DNA of 64,000 nt from Nageia nagi. Taxonomy: Eukaryota; Pinophyta. Below, one piece after another: positions 24,574 to 34,740 of the stretch. Made by a program: the position numbers and the translations under genes. The notes beneath the pieces were generated by a model. It was not told the DNA's origin. It did no database searches and was given only the letters and a program-made list of their open reading frames with translations. The DNA lies in assembly GCA_050084985.1 (NCBI GenBank), contig JBITNC010000001.1, positions 117,676,001 to 117,740,000 on the forward strand. The letters are read 5' to 3'. Each line of letters starts with the position of its first letter. Positions within the stretch are counted from its first letter, which is position 1.

Positions 24574-25303
24574 AAATATATATTTCTACCAAACCCTCAA
24601 CATAAAAATGTAAAGATAAATTACAACAATAAAATTACTCATAAAATAACACAAGTATGAGGAGAAATCAACCAATATAATATATTAAATATTTCCAAAC
24701 TAATACAACAGCTAGAATGGATCAATGGAGTCCCCAAGGAACTAAAAATGTAAATACAAACTCCAACAAATGGGATAAACTAACCCCAAGGCTGAACTAA
24801 TGCAAAAACTCCTCAAAAATGACCCCAAATACAAGCATAGGGTTTGAGACTACCAACAGATCTTAAACACATGTCACAAATGCTCCCATAAATGCCATGA
24901 AGCACTCATAGATGCCTCTTTTTATATTTTTGATATTTTAGGGCAATAACACCTTAAATGATATTATCAAAACCCCAACTATGCACCTCTAATTCACTAT
25001 GGGAATGAGTAAGACCTACAATCTCAACTCATGGAAACTCTAGGATTTTAATATTCAATTCTAATATCAACATAACATGCCCAAAATGGGATGCTCACTT
25101 CCTTTTATATGATGAGGTTCTAATTTGGAGTTGACATCTCTCAACCCTAAAATCACTTAAAGTACCCTATTACAACATAAAAACATAAAACATAAATAAA
25201 CACAACTCAAGTTATGTATCCTAGTCACATGAACCCCCTTTTTTCACTTTTATAATTAAGTGTAGGAGACATTCACAAAAATATTTATTTTTAGGACATT
25301 ACA
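24108..25303 (-). repeat. Nested Gypsy 5' LTR
   Basis: Aligns with 18213-19410 from TTTCTCCTAGTAAAAT to the terminal GGACATTACA. It contains an (AT)n run at 24527-24583. Confidence 0.88.
24527..24583. repeat. (AT)n microsatellite in Gypsy LTR
   Basis: Imperfect TA-dinucleotide run, counterpart of 18643-18690. Confidence 0.95.
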
Positions 25304-25431
25304 ACTATGGTCCTGTAACATATTAAATTTGGTAGGTGTAATAGTAGGCAGATAATATAGGTAGTTAGTAGTCGTTAGCATTCACAATTCTATCAAAATT
25401 CAAATCATGGAACATTAAATTACTTCTTTCT
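25304..25431 (-). repeat. Copia B 3' LTR, second part
   Basis: GGTCCTGTAACATA through AAATTACTTC matches 32712-32840 of the right LTR, so this is the continuation of the LTR broken at 18217. On the element strand it is preceded by the polypurine run AAGGGAGAGAAAG (25428-25441). Confidence 0.85.
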
Positions 25432-25439
25432 CTCCCTTA

Positions 25440-25960
25440 ATGTGAACGGGTTGAATTCCAAGTTGATACTAAATGCTAAGGAGGTGATCCTTGAGTAGAG
25501 CCTTGATGAAAATATTTGCAAGTTTATCTGTAGACTTACAAAATATGAATTCTATGAATCCATCAGTCATTCAATCTCACATAAAATGATGTTGATTATA
25601 TATATATGCTTTCTCCTACTATGAAACATCGAGTTCTTGGTCATAGCAATGGTGTTGATGTTGTCATAATAGATGGGAATGGGTAGTGGAGGGGATAAAC
25701 CCAAGTCTTCAAACAACTGATCCATCTAAATTACTTGAGTGCAAGCAAAGAAGACAACCATATATTCTTCTTCAGAAATGAAAAGAGCAACTATTTGATG
25801 CTTCTTGTTGCTCCATGAGACAAGAAAATTGAAAAAGAAGAAAATATAGTTTAAGGTGCTTTTCTTATCATGAATGCTTCTAGCCTAATCCACATTTGTG
25901 TAGACCCCAAGGATGTCAACATCAAAGGATTTATACCATAGGCCAAAGAATTTGGTGCAA
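25440..25960 (-). pseudogene. Copia B RNase H
   Basis: Element-strand translation in mixed frames shows KSTDKLANIFIKALLKDHL (near 25500), the FTKAL terminus of Copia RNase H. Upstream come residues matching the H-HYIRDM and SRRSTSGY-like regions. Stops are numerous. Confidence 0.75.
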
Positions 25961-26166
25961 ATAACATACTAAAGGATCCTCTTGGCTACTTTCCAATGTG
26001 ATTCATGTGGAGAGTGCATGAACCTAGGCACAAGGCTAACTGCATACATGATGTCCAATAGGGTCGCTATAAGATACATCAAACTACCAACAAGTAATTG
26101 GTACAAAGTGACATCCATAAGAGGAGTAGAATCCTCCTTCAGGAGTTTGGTAACAAGCACAACTGG
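25960..26166 (-). pseudogene. Copia B reverse transcriptase, C-terminal part
   Basis: DVTLYQLLVGSLMYLIAT, LDIMYAVSLVPRFMHSP and HWKVAKRIL form the reverse transcriptase to RNase H connection of Copia. It is separated from the rest of the gene by the insertion at 26167-27678. Confidence 0.85.
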
Positions 26167-26550
26167 TGTTATGAACAAAGTTCCCAAAATAGCATAAAAT
26201 CACAAGAGAAAGAGCTCAATGCCTTGAATAAGAGATAAAATTTGTAATAAGCCACTTCAAGGGGGCAACCTCCTTTACATCACAATTTGTAATAAGCCAC
26301 TTTGAGGGGGCAACCTCCTTTACATCACATCAACTACACAACAATAGATAATACAAATGATAATACCTCCTTAGTATATATAGAAGTCTAAGGGGTGCCA
26401 CTACAATGAAAGGACACTAGTTGACATAACAATAATAATGTCTAGCTGACATAACAATAATAATGTAAGGGAATAACAATAACCATAGTGGCTTCTATGG
26501 GACACATAATAACAATATATGGGCTACATGAGTAGTATAGGGACTTAACA
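26167..26550 (-). repeat. 3' LTR of internally deleted element
   Basis: 384 bp, highly similar to 27298-27678. It contains two copies of TTGTAATAAGCCACTT...GGGGGCAACCTCCTTTACATCACA about 55 bp apart. Confidence 0.92.
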
Positions 26551-27280
26551 TGCCCCTCTCCTTCAAAAAAATATTGTCCTTAATGTTTGAGTAGTTCTGG
26601 ATGCTTCTTTAGAAAATTCTCATCTTCCCATGTGGAATCTTCAGCTATTGCCATATTTTTACTTTCAACGTTCCTTGCCATCCTAAAATCCATCTCTAAG
26701 GATGTTGGTTCAAATAGATTTGGAGACTGTTCTTTTATTTGACCTTCCAACTGATGTAAATCTAAAATTTTGGCTCTTTAGAGTCTAAAATTTCTACCTA
26801 TGGTATCTTTAGATGTCTTCTTTTCAATGCCATAGATTTTGTCAAATTCTAATATTCCAAGAGGAAATGGTTGCAACTTTCCCAAATGTGTTGATTTTTG
26901 GATTTTTTAGAAGCACGAACTTGTACAAAGTGCTATGTATCACTTGTTTATTCCAGACCTTGAAAATTGTAACAAATAAACTTTAGTCTATACCCTAACC
27001 AATCTAATAGGTTTCACCTAGTTTAGAGTTGTAAAACTTTAGATATACACTTTTTAGCTAAAACACCTATTCCAGACCTACTTTTGAGAATAGTCACAAA
27101 CCTTAAATTCCCCCGAGTGTAACTTGCAAAATATAGCGAATTAGGAGCTAAAATTTGAACTGAACTTCTTTAGTATGTCTTCTAAAAACCTAATAAATTT
27201 TAGAATCTAAAACCTTGTGAAAAAAAATTGGTAGCAAAAATGCCACGATGACTAGTTTTGAGTATGAAACTGTAGAATCA

Positions 27281-27297
27281 TCTGCTCTGATGCCAAA
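27281..27297 (-). other. Primer binding site of internally deleted element
   Basis: The reverse complement reads TTTGGCATCAGAGCAGA, a tRNA-Met-type primer site directly at the LTR edge. Confidence 0.88.
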
Positions 27298-27678
27298 TGT
27301 TATGAACAAAGTTCCCAAAATAGCATAAAATCATAAGAGAAAGAGCTCAATGCCTTGAATAAGAGATAAAATTTGTAATAAGCCACTTCAAGGGGGTAAC
27401 CTCCTTTACATCACAATTTGTAATAAGCCACTTCGAGGGGGCAATCTCCTTTACATCACATCAACTACATAATAATAGACAATACAAATGATAATACCTC
27501 AGTATAGATAGGAGTCCAAGGGGTGCCACTATAATGAAAGGACACTAGCCGACATAACAATAATAATGTCTAGCTGACATAACAATAATAATGTAAGGGA
27601 ATAACAATAACCATAGTGGCTTCTATGGGACACATAATAACAGTATATGGGCTACATGAGTAGTATAGGGACCTAACA
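27298..27678 (-). repeat. 5' LTR of internally deleted element
   Basis: 381-bp partner of 26167-26550, differing by few substitutions. It is followed by ACTAG, the presumed target duplicate. Confidence 0.92.
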
Positions 27679-28450
27679 ACTAGAGTTTCAATAGGTTTGC
27701 AATCCTTCATGGAATACTTGGCAAGCATATCATCAACATACTTGGACTGAGTGATGAAGATGTCAGACGAGGACTATTGAACTTGCATACTAAGAAAATA
27801 TTACATGTCTCCCAAATCATTCATCTCAAACTCCTTAATTGCAGTAGTTTTAAATTTATGTAGCATATAAGAGGAAGTTCTCATGGAGATAATATCATAA
27901 ATATATAAACATATGATGAGTAAATCATAGTCTTACACCTTAGTGTACAATGTAGCTTCTGTAGATCACCTTTGATATCCATTTTGATGGATAGGTGTCA
28001 ATCCAAGAATACCATGATATTGGTGCCTACTTGAGCCCATAGAGAGCTTTCTTCATTTTGTACACTTTCTCTTCATGGCCAACAACTATGAATCCTTTGG
28101 GTTGATTCACATACACTTCTTTCTATAAGTATCCATTGAGGAAAGTATACTTGACATCTATATGGTACAAATGAATACCAAGATGTGATGTTAGTGCAAG
28201 AAGAGGGCATATTGTATCAAGTTTGGTAATTGGTGTAAAAGCCTCTTCATAATCAAGCCCTTCCTTTTGAACAAATCCGTTAGCTACCAATCAGGCCTTA
28301 TATTTAGTAATGCTACCATCAACATTATGCTTGAGCTTATAGATCTACTTGAATCCAACAACATTATGGTTCTTTAGAGGAGAGATAAGATCCCAAGAGT
28401 CATTCTTCTAGATATGCTCAATTTCATCCTCCATGGCCTTTTTCCAATCT
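27679..28450 (-). pseudogene. Copia B reverse transcriptase, N-terminal part
   Basis: The element strand shows KMKKALYGLKQAPISWYSWID near 28050, FLNG-type residues near 28130 and the start of the polymerase near 28300. A degraded YVDD region lies near 27900. It joins 26166 if the nested element is removed. Confidence 0.82.
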
Positions 28451-29354
28451 TCATTTGTAATAAATTATTTAAATTTAGAAGGCTTAATAAGAGAAGAGAA
28501 TACCAAGGCATAATTGGTGATTTAATCACCCTCCTTACTTATTTCTAAGTCACTCTTATACTAAAATCTTTTTCTAACATTTTATATTTTGTATGATTTT
28601 TGGAAATCCCCATCTTTGAAGAAGTTGGAGTTGCAATCATAGGGTGTTTTATTTGTTGAGATAGGAGAGGATGGGTAGGCTACAATGACTAAGTCGAATC
28701 ATCTACATTGGAGTCTTCAAATTCCACAGTGATGTCATGGTTATCATAATCATTATTTTATGCCCCTCATTCATGAAAATTCATATATCCCATAAAGATA
28801 CATTTGATTTATTTGTCATCCAATTTCTTCCTAGTTTCCTTGGGTACATACACATAATAGATAGAGCCAAAGATCTAGAGGTGCTAGAGACTAGGTTTCT
28901 TACCAAATCAAGCCTCATATGGGGTTGAATGCTATATGATCTTGGTTGGGGAGTGATTCAAAATGTAGATAGTAGTATGCACAACTTCCCCCCATAAGTT
29001 TTTATCCATGCCCATCTCCTTGAGCATGCTTTAAGCCATTTCAGTTACAATCTGGTTCTTCCTCTCAACCATTCCATTTTGCTATGGAGTGTAGGTAGTT
29101 GTATATTGCTACTTGATCCCATGGTTCCAGTAGAATTCTTTGAACTTATTTAAAATAAATTCACTACCATGGTTTGTCTAAAATTTCTTAATGTGATAGC
29201 TACATTAATTCTTAATAAGTGCCTTGAAATTGATAAAAATTTCAAAAGCGTTAGACTTGGGCTGCTACAACAAATACAACTAACTTATTTGGGAATAATC
29301 ATCAGTAAAGATAAGCATATACCTACACTTGGCCAAAGTGGGAGTCTTCATAGG
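28450..29354 (-). pseudogene. Copia B integrase, main part
   Basis: Element-strand reading: PMKTPTLAKCRYMLIFTDDYS, FKALIKN, TNHGSEFILN, YTPQQNGMVERKN, then SMLKEMGMDKNLWGEVVHTTIYILN and KCIFMGYMN. These are the Copia integrase core and C-terminal blocks, with scattered stops. The core is interrupted by the solo LTR; removing it rejoins IYGPMKTP exactly. Confidence 0.85.
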
Positions 29355-29852
29355 TGTTAGAATTTGTAATGAAATATTGTGAATATCTAAACTCCTTGTA
29401 AATTCAATTAATCACTTAAGGGTATGTAGATACCTTAAGAGATTAATTGAATTCTTTAATATGTAGACTTTGACTTTACCAAAGTGGTTAGTTGGTAGGT
29501 TGAAGTTAGGTGATACATTTAATGTAACCCTAACCTTACCCTTGGGTTAAAGGAAGGTTAGGGAGGTGCTCTCAAGCTATAAATAGAGGGGCCCCTCCTC
29601 TTGTAACATATCTAAGTCTTGGAGTAAGATTACTCTACTTGGTTGTGTAGGAGAGAGCTAGAGAATAGTTGTAAGAGAGACATAGATTGAGAATAGAGAA
29701 CTAGTTGTGGATGTACTCCCAAGGAGGGAGGAACCACATTATATTGGTGTCATGTTGTGTGAATGATGTTCTTAGAATTATAGATGATGAATGATTTAGG
29801 TTCCTAGTCTAAGGTCCTAGAGGATTTATTTAGATCTAGTTCAAATCCTTCA
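29355..29852 (+). mobile_element. Solo LTR of the Copia C family
   Basis: A 498-bp single LTR, TGTTAGAATT...CCTTCA, flanked by perfect ATAGG duplicates (29350-29354 and 29853-29857). It matches the Copia C LTR (44198-44670, 51669-52139) in reverse orientation, sharing the AGTTTAGATATTCACAAT-type block, the TATTTATAGCTTGAGAGCACC region and GGAGGGAGGAACCACATT. No interior is present, so it probably arose by recombination between the two LTRs of a former full element. Confidence 0.93.
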
Positions 29853-30150
29853 ATAGGTCCATAAATATCAGCATACACCAACTCTAAAGGTGCCTTTACA
29901 CAATGTGGGTGGGAGGTAAATTTCTCTCTATACAGTTTCCCAAAAATGCAACTTTCATACAATGTGTTTGGTGGTAGTGAGAAGGTTGGCATACCTCTCA
30001 CAAGCTTAGGCAATCCACTGAGTGAGTTGAAGCTAATGTGGCCACATCTTTGGTGCCATAACCAAGCAAAATTAGTAGTGTATTTTAGGCATTTGACTAC
30101 TTCCAACTGCATCCTTAGTATATACATGCAATTCTTAGACATGAGAATTG
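29853..30150 (-). pseudogene. Copia B integrase N-terminal zinc region
   Basis: WLWHQRCGHISFNSLSGL and LYESCIFGKLYREKF are the HHCC gag-pre-integrase motif, followed by APLELVYADIYGP, the first aspartate of the catalytic core. Its frame runs artificially into the solo LTR on the left. Confidence 0.88.
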
Positions 30151-31425
30151 TTGCAATAACCTACTTATTAGCCTCATTTGTGATGGTGCAACTTTTCTTC
30201 CTAAAGACTAGATAATGGTCTTTTAAGCACATCTTCCCAATGCTAAGAAGATTGTGATTCAATCTAGGAATATATAAAGTATCAAGCATATGCATGATCT
30301 TGTCATATTTTCCTTTAAAATAAATAGTACCCTTTCCAACAATATCAACTTGATTATTATCACCAAATCAAACTTTGTCAGAAGCATTTTCTTCAAGTTG
30401 AGTAAACAAACTTTTGTTCCTATTTATAAGATTAGAATACCCACTATCTAGATACCAAATATGGTCATTAATAACTTTAAAGTTATTATGGATGAGGAAT
30501 ATATTATTACCATCACTTTGTTCTTCACTATAGTTGGCTTACTATTTCCTCTTCTTCTACCCATAATGCTTCTCTAAGTTACCATCCTTTCCATAGAAGT
30601 CACAATTTCAAGGATTTGAGCTCTAGCTTCTACCAGCTAAGCAACATCTTCCTCTACCATGACCTCTTCTTCCACATCCTTTACCATCATGACCTCTACC
30701 ATGACCTCTTAAAGTAGATTTTGAACTGGAGGAAGTACAAAGTTGATCATTCATATGAAGTTTGTATTGGAATGCTTGGTCAAGGTTCTTTGCTCTATCT
30801 TAGAGTTTATGCTCATATGTTTGTAGGATTCCAAGTAATTTTGGGATACTAAGTTGAGTTAAGTCCCTAGAATCCTAATTTATAGTGGTGAGAGGATCAA
30901 ACTTTTGGGGAAGGCTTCTTAACATCTTCTTAACAATTTATTTATCATCAAGATTCTCATCATGTGAATGAAGTGCATTCACTAAATCTTGAACTCTATT
31001 CATAAAGAGTTCAATAGTATCAACAACTCCCATTTAGAAAGATTCAAACTCCCTTCACAAAAGTTGTAGCTTGACTTTGGATGATCCCTTGTAGGCACTC
31101 TTAAGAGTGTCCCATGCAACCTTGGAGAAATTGCATTCTGTAATCTTAGAGAAGATAGTAACATCTATCTCACATTGTATAGAAAATAAAGATTTGGCAT
31201 CCTTCTTTCAGGTATTCAAGAGCTTCTTTCTTTCATCTATTGTAAGTGTAGCAAAAGTTGTAGCATTAGGTTCAACATGTCCTTGAGAAGCAAGATTTTA
31301 TAAATCTTATGAGATGAGAAAAGTTTACATCTTGATGCTACAATATTCATAGTGTTCTCCACTAAATACAAGGATTTATAAATGTAAATTATTTTCATTC
31401 TTTGGATCCATTTAACCCACTAGAT
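30150..31425 (-). pseudogene. Copia B protease and gag (degenerate)
   Basis: Protease: WYLDSGYSNL near 30450, FGDNNQVDIVGKGTI and LNHNLLSIGKM, a typical Copia retropepsin with DSG retained. Upstream on the element strand, a decayed zinc knuckle (CDFYGKDGNLEKHYG) lies near 30590 and an arginine-glycine-rich segment near 30650. Gag-like sequence continues to about 31425. Frames are broken repeatedly. Confidence 0.75.
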
Positions 31426-31428
31426 AGG

Positions 31429-31443
31429 ATGGCTTTTATACCA
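31429..31443 (-). other. Copia B primer binding site (mutated)
   Basis: On the element strand TTTGGTATAAAAGCC abuts the 5' LTR. It differs from the tRNA-Met complement TTTGGTATCAGAGCC at two bases. Confidence 0.75.
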
Positions 31444-31445
31444 AA

Positions 31446-32840
31446 TGTAGATTTTGAATTTTATCAACCATAAGTTGATAAACAAAGCCTAATGCTCTGA
31501 CACCAATTAAATATTTTGAATCAGACATGCTAAAGATAAGAGATCTAAATCCAAATAATGATTTTGGAGGCTTAAGGCTCCAATATCTGATATAGTAAAA
31601 ATTGACCAAAGTTTTGGGGAAATTTGATGGGTGAGGATAGGTTGAATATTTGAGAAAATCAAAATACTAAAGGAAATAAAAGTACTAGAGATAGAGTTTT
31701 GGAGAAGTTTGAAATATAATACAATTTGGAAATGTCAAAATTCTTATAGGTTTTAGAGTACAAGGATCTATCGAATCTTCAAGAAAATCAATAAAGGAAA
31801 ACCCATAGTATAGAATGCGATGATGATAGTAATCGTAGGTAAAACTCTAGAACCTATAACTTAAGCAATTCTTAACCAAACCTAAAACTATAACCCATTA
31901 AAATGATTAACAATAAATTCTTTAACCAATGGTGAAGATCCAAAATACTTTCAACTCTAACAAAAGGGTAAAAGAGAACTGAAAGCAAAAATACTTCACA
32001 AGGTTGATCAAGCAAGACTGCAAAAAATATAATTTTTGTATTTTAGGATATCTATGTGTAATCCACCAATAATGATGGCAAAGAACATGTAGTTGGAAAA
32101 TTATTGCAACCAACAATCCAACTAAGAAGAAATCACACTAAATGGGGATCTAGATAGAAAGATCTAATCCCTAGAAGTAAATTGAACCAAATAAAGATAG
32201 TTTATCAAATCACAAAATAATAAAACTATTTTCTTGAAAGTGGGAATACAAATAAGTACCCATGAAGTTAAATGATTAAAAATAAGTAAATATCACCTTG
32301 TATTAGAGATAAAAGATCTAATGATATTTCTCATGCATATAAGCTTGGAAAGGAGATAACACATCATGCAACCATAACATATTACAGAGCAAATAGGAAT
32401 GCTTACATTCTAGAGCCAAATTGGTAGCATAATATTGCATCAATTAACTACCTCTCCTTTCATAATGGGAAAAGAAGTCCCTATTATACAAGAAAAGAGT
32501 GGACTGTAGAATGTTCTACGTGAACTCATGGATTGTAGATCTATGCAGAAACATAAATGAAGTAACCAAAAAATTAGAGGGTGTAGTATGGGTGTCATAA
32601 ATATAAATGAAGCACACAAAAAATTAGAGAAGAGTATAGGCATTAGTGAATAAGTACAAAATCAAATATATCTCAATCAAAGGAACATATCTTGAGTATT
32701 TGACACTTAATTGTGGTCCTGTAACATACTAAATATGATAGGTGTAATAATTAGCAAATAGTACAAGTGGTCAATAGCCATTAGCATTCATAATTTCAAT
32801 GGAATTCAAACCATGGAACACTAAATTCCTTCAAATTTTT
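31446..32840 (-). repeat. Copia B 5' LTR
   Basis: About 1.4 kb. It matches the split left LTR (16989-18217 plus 25304-25431) in order. The right end near CTAAATTCCTTC is approximate. Confidence 0.85.
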
Positions 32841-32894
32841 GAAAATGAATAGATAAATATTTTTTAATATAGTAGTAATTAATTTTTTATAGTT

Positions 32895-33424
32895 GAGAGA
32901 TTTCAATCAATTTTTGGATGATAACGAATAACAATATAGTGTCACATATGGTTATCAGACTCTTAGGGACAAGTTGAATATTGGTGTAAGTAATTATAAT
33001 TGTTTTAATTAATAAAGGCATATAAATTCATTATAAGTGATGCATATTTTTGGCAAGTTTGATTATACACTAACATTTATTTTCTTATTATTTGCAGGTA
33101 GATGCATCACATGTGGGTGCATTATAGATGGGTGCATCGTAGATGGGTGCATCGTTGGTGGATGCATTGCAAGGGTGTGTTATAGGGGATGCATCATAAG
33201 ATCAGATAGAGAAACATACTTTGCAACATCATGATCCACCACTAAGGGATGTGAACTATAATGATTTATTTCAATCATATGATGATGATCATGATCATGG
33301 TCATGATTATGATTATCATGATGAGTCAACTAGCATGTCATCTAGTCATGGTAGCTTAGGTCATGAGTCAGGTGGTGTCTTAGGTAGTGAGTCATCTAGT
33401 GAGGAGGTTGATATTGAGGGTTAG
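32895..33424 (+). pseudogene. Exons of a probable CACTA-associated gene, downstream part
   Basis: One exon-like segment follows TTTTTTATAG near 32895 and ends before GTAAGT near 32988 (LRDFNQFLDDNE, stop, QYSVTYGYQTLRDKLNIG). Another follows TTATTTGCAG near 33098 and runs to the TAG at 33422. It begins in a 15-bp minisatellite and ends in an open 67-codon low-complexity tail rich in Asp, His and Ser (DDDHDHGHDYDYHDES). Phase and direction agree with the exons at 16513-16945, so Copia B probably interrupted an intron of this gene. Function is not recognised; a TNPA/Ptta-type CACTA protein is the best guess. Confidence 0.35.
33097..33200 (+). repeat. 15-bp minisatellite
   Basis: Units like GTAGATGGGTGCATC repeat about six times with decay at the edges; 15 is a multiple of three, so the frame is kept across units. 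Confidence 0.8.
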
Positions 33425-34111
33425 TAGTATGTACTTATGATGTGAAGTACACCATTGTATCATTTATGACATAGTATATGATGTGGATGTAATGATTAAA
33501 CGTATATGTATATCATTTTGATATATATATGTATATCATTTTTACATATTTTAATATGTATATGTATATCATTTTGGCATATTTTGATGTATATATTTTG
33601 ATATGGATGTTATCATTATTTTGACATATATGTTATCATTTTCATATACATATAATTTTTTTGATGTATTTTGGCATTTTTAGCGTATTTTTGGTATATT
33701 TTAAAGTTTTTTATATGTATATATTTTGATATATAATTATAATATATTTTAATTATCAAATTAATTAAATTAAAAAAATTATATTAAATATCTAAAAATA
33801 AATTATTTTTTAAGTTTTTTCATCATAACTGATGCGATATCAAACTCAAAAAGTGACACAAGCTAAGACACCAAAGGATGCATAGAAAAGTCAAAAAAGG
33901 ATGCAAAAATAAACCCTAAATGATGCAAAAAGGATACAAAAAAGGATATAAATCAATTTAATAAGATGCAAACAATACCCCTTAATATGCAAAAAAAAGA
34001 TATAAAAAATGACATAAATAGGACACAAAAATCAATATAAATTATACCAAGTTAGTTACATCCCTTTTCACATCAATTTTTAGTGAAAAAAATTTAAAAA
34101 ATACTATATTT
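33425..34111. other. AT-rich stretch with subterminal-type repeats
   Basis: 33460-33740 is TATATGTATATCATTTT low-complexity DNA. 33880-34010 holds many short AAAAAGGATGCAAA/GGATACAAA motifs, as expected for CACTA subterminal repeats. No gene is seen. Confidence 0.6.
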
Positions 34112-34140
34112 GGATACAAATCTAGTATTTTGTAGTAGTG
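34112..34140. mobile_element. Right terminus of a probable CACTA (En/Spm) transposon
   Basis: The reverse complement begins CACTACTACAAAATACTAG, matching the CACTA terminal signature, with GGATGCAAA-type subterminal repeats inside it. No matching left terminus was found by eye. Confidence 0.6.
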
Positions 34141-34295
34141 AATACTCAAAATTGTATCAAAAAATCATAAATGAATTTCATAATATCAATTTTATTGAGC
34201 TTACAAAATTTTGATTTTTTTCCTAAGTTTTGGAAAACTACCCAGATGAATTCAAAAACATTGATACTCTTCAAATATTCAAACAAGAGATGAAT

Positions 34296-34740
34296 AGCAT
34301 GCTCTAATACTAGATGTTAAGACCTTGACATTTCAACATAAGATTTATCCATGGTCTTCAAAGAATAGTTTTCAAACAATAATCTTTAAACAAAAGATAG
34401 CACAACAAGATGACATAATAGAGAAAGTCTCAAAACAACTTCAATAAGTATCAAGAATATTAGGGCACTTCGAGGGGACTTCATCCTTACAACTTCAAAT
34501 ATTAAATATATTCTCCAAGGTATCCTCTCTACCCTCTAATACATATTTATAGTAATACTACCCTAATCCTAAATAGTGGTTCAATTATTTGAGCATTACA
34601 AAATGACGATTCACATTACAAGTTGGTACAAGTCAGTATAATAATTAACTATACTACTAATAATAATTAAAGATTAGAATAGGTCATCCTAAAAGTTATC
34701 CTTTTAACCATCAATCTTGGAAACATATGGACTTTGTTTC
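34296..34740 (-). repeat. LTR remnant with primer-site relic
   Basis: On the minus strand TAGTATTAGAGCA (34300-34312) is a two-transition version of the tRNA-Met site TGGTATCAGAGCA. The adjoining LTR starts at about 34315 (TGTTAAGACC on the plus strand). Its interior resembles the LTR at 62263-62643 in reverse (GAGGGGACTTCATCC, TATTTATAGTAATACTACCC). The partner LTR and coding interior were not found. Confidence 0.6.

Larger units (their letters stand above)
18213..25303 (-). mobile_element. Chromovirus-type Gypsy nested in Copia B LTR
   Basis: A minus-strand Ty3/Gypsy element with LTRs of about 1.2 kb (about 18213-19410 and about 24108-25303) bounding gag, protease, reverse transcriptase, RNase H, integrase and a chromodomain. 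It splits the left LTR of Copia B, so it inserted later. The LTR start on its own strand is TGTAGTGTCC. The inner LTR boundary is unclear on the gag side, and flanks ACATT and ACTAT do not give a clean target duplication. All genes contain stops. Confidence 0.9.
26167..27678 (-). mobile_element. Internally deleted LTR element in Copia B
   Basis: LTRs of 384 and 381 bp (26167-26550 and 27298-27678), each TGTTATGAAC...TTAACA or CTAACA, bound about 750 bp. On the minus strand a tRNA-Met primer site (TTGGCATCAGAGCAGA) abuts the right LTR and a purine run (TTTTGAAGGAGAGGGGCA) abuts the left LTR, which fixes the orientation. Flanks ACTGG and ACTAG form a near-perfect 5-bp target duplication. The interior keeps a fragment that reads like the end of a Gypsy polyprotein (TWEDENFLKKHPELL, then GQYFFEGEGHV), so it is probably a deletion derivative of a chromovirus. 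Confidence 0.88.
16989..32840 (-). mobile_element. Copia B with three nested insertions
   Basis: A minus-strand Copia element. Its 5' LTR is on the right (31446 to about 32840). Its 3' LTR is on the left (16989 to about 18217) and resumes at 25304-25431 beyond a nested Gypsy. Gag, protease, integrase, reverse transcriptase and RNase H are recognisable between them. Removing the three nested elements leaves about 6.8 kb, a normal Copia size. Stops are frequent throughout. Outer ends are uncertain by a few bases and no target duplication was confirmed. Confidence 0.85.
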
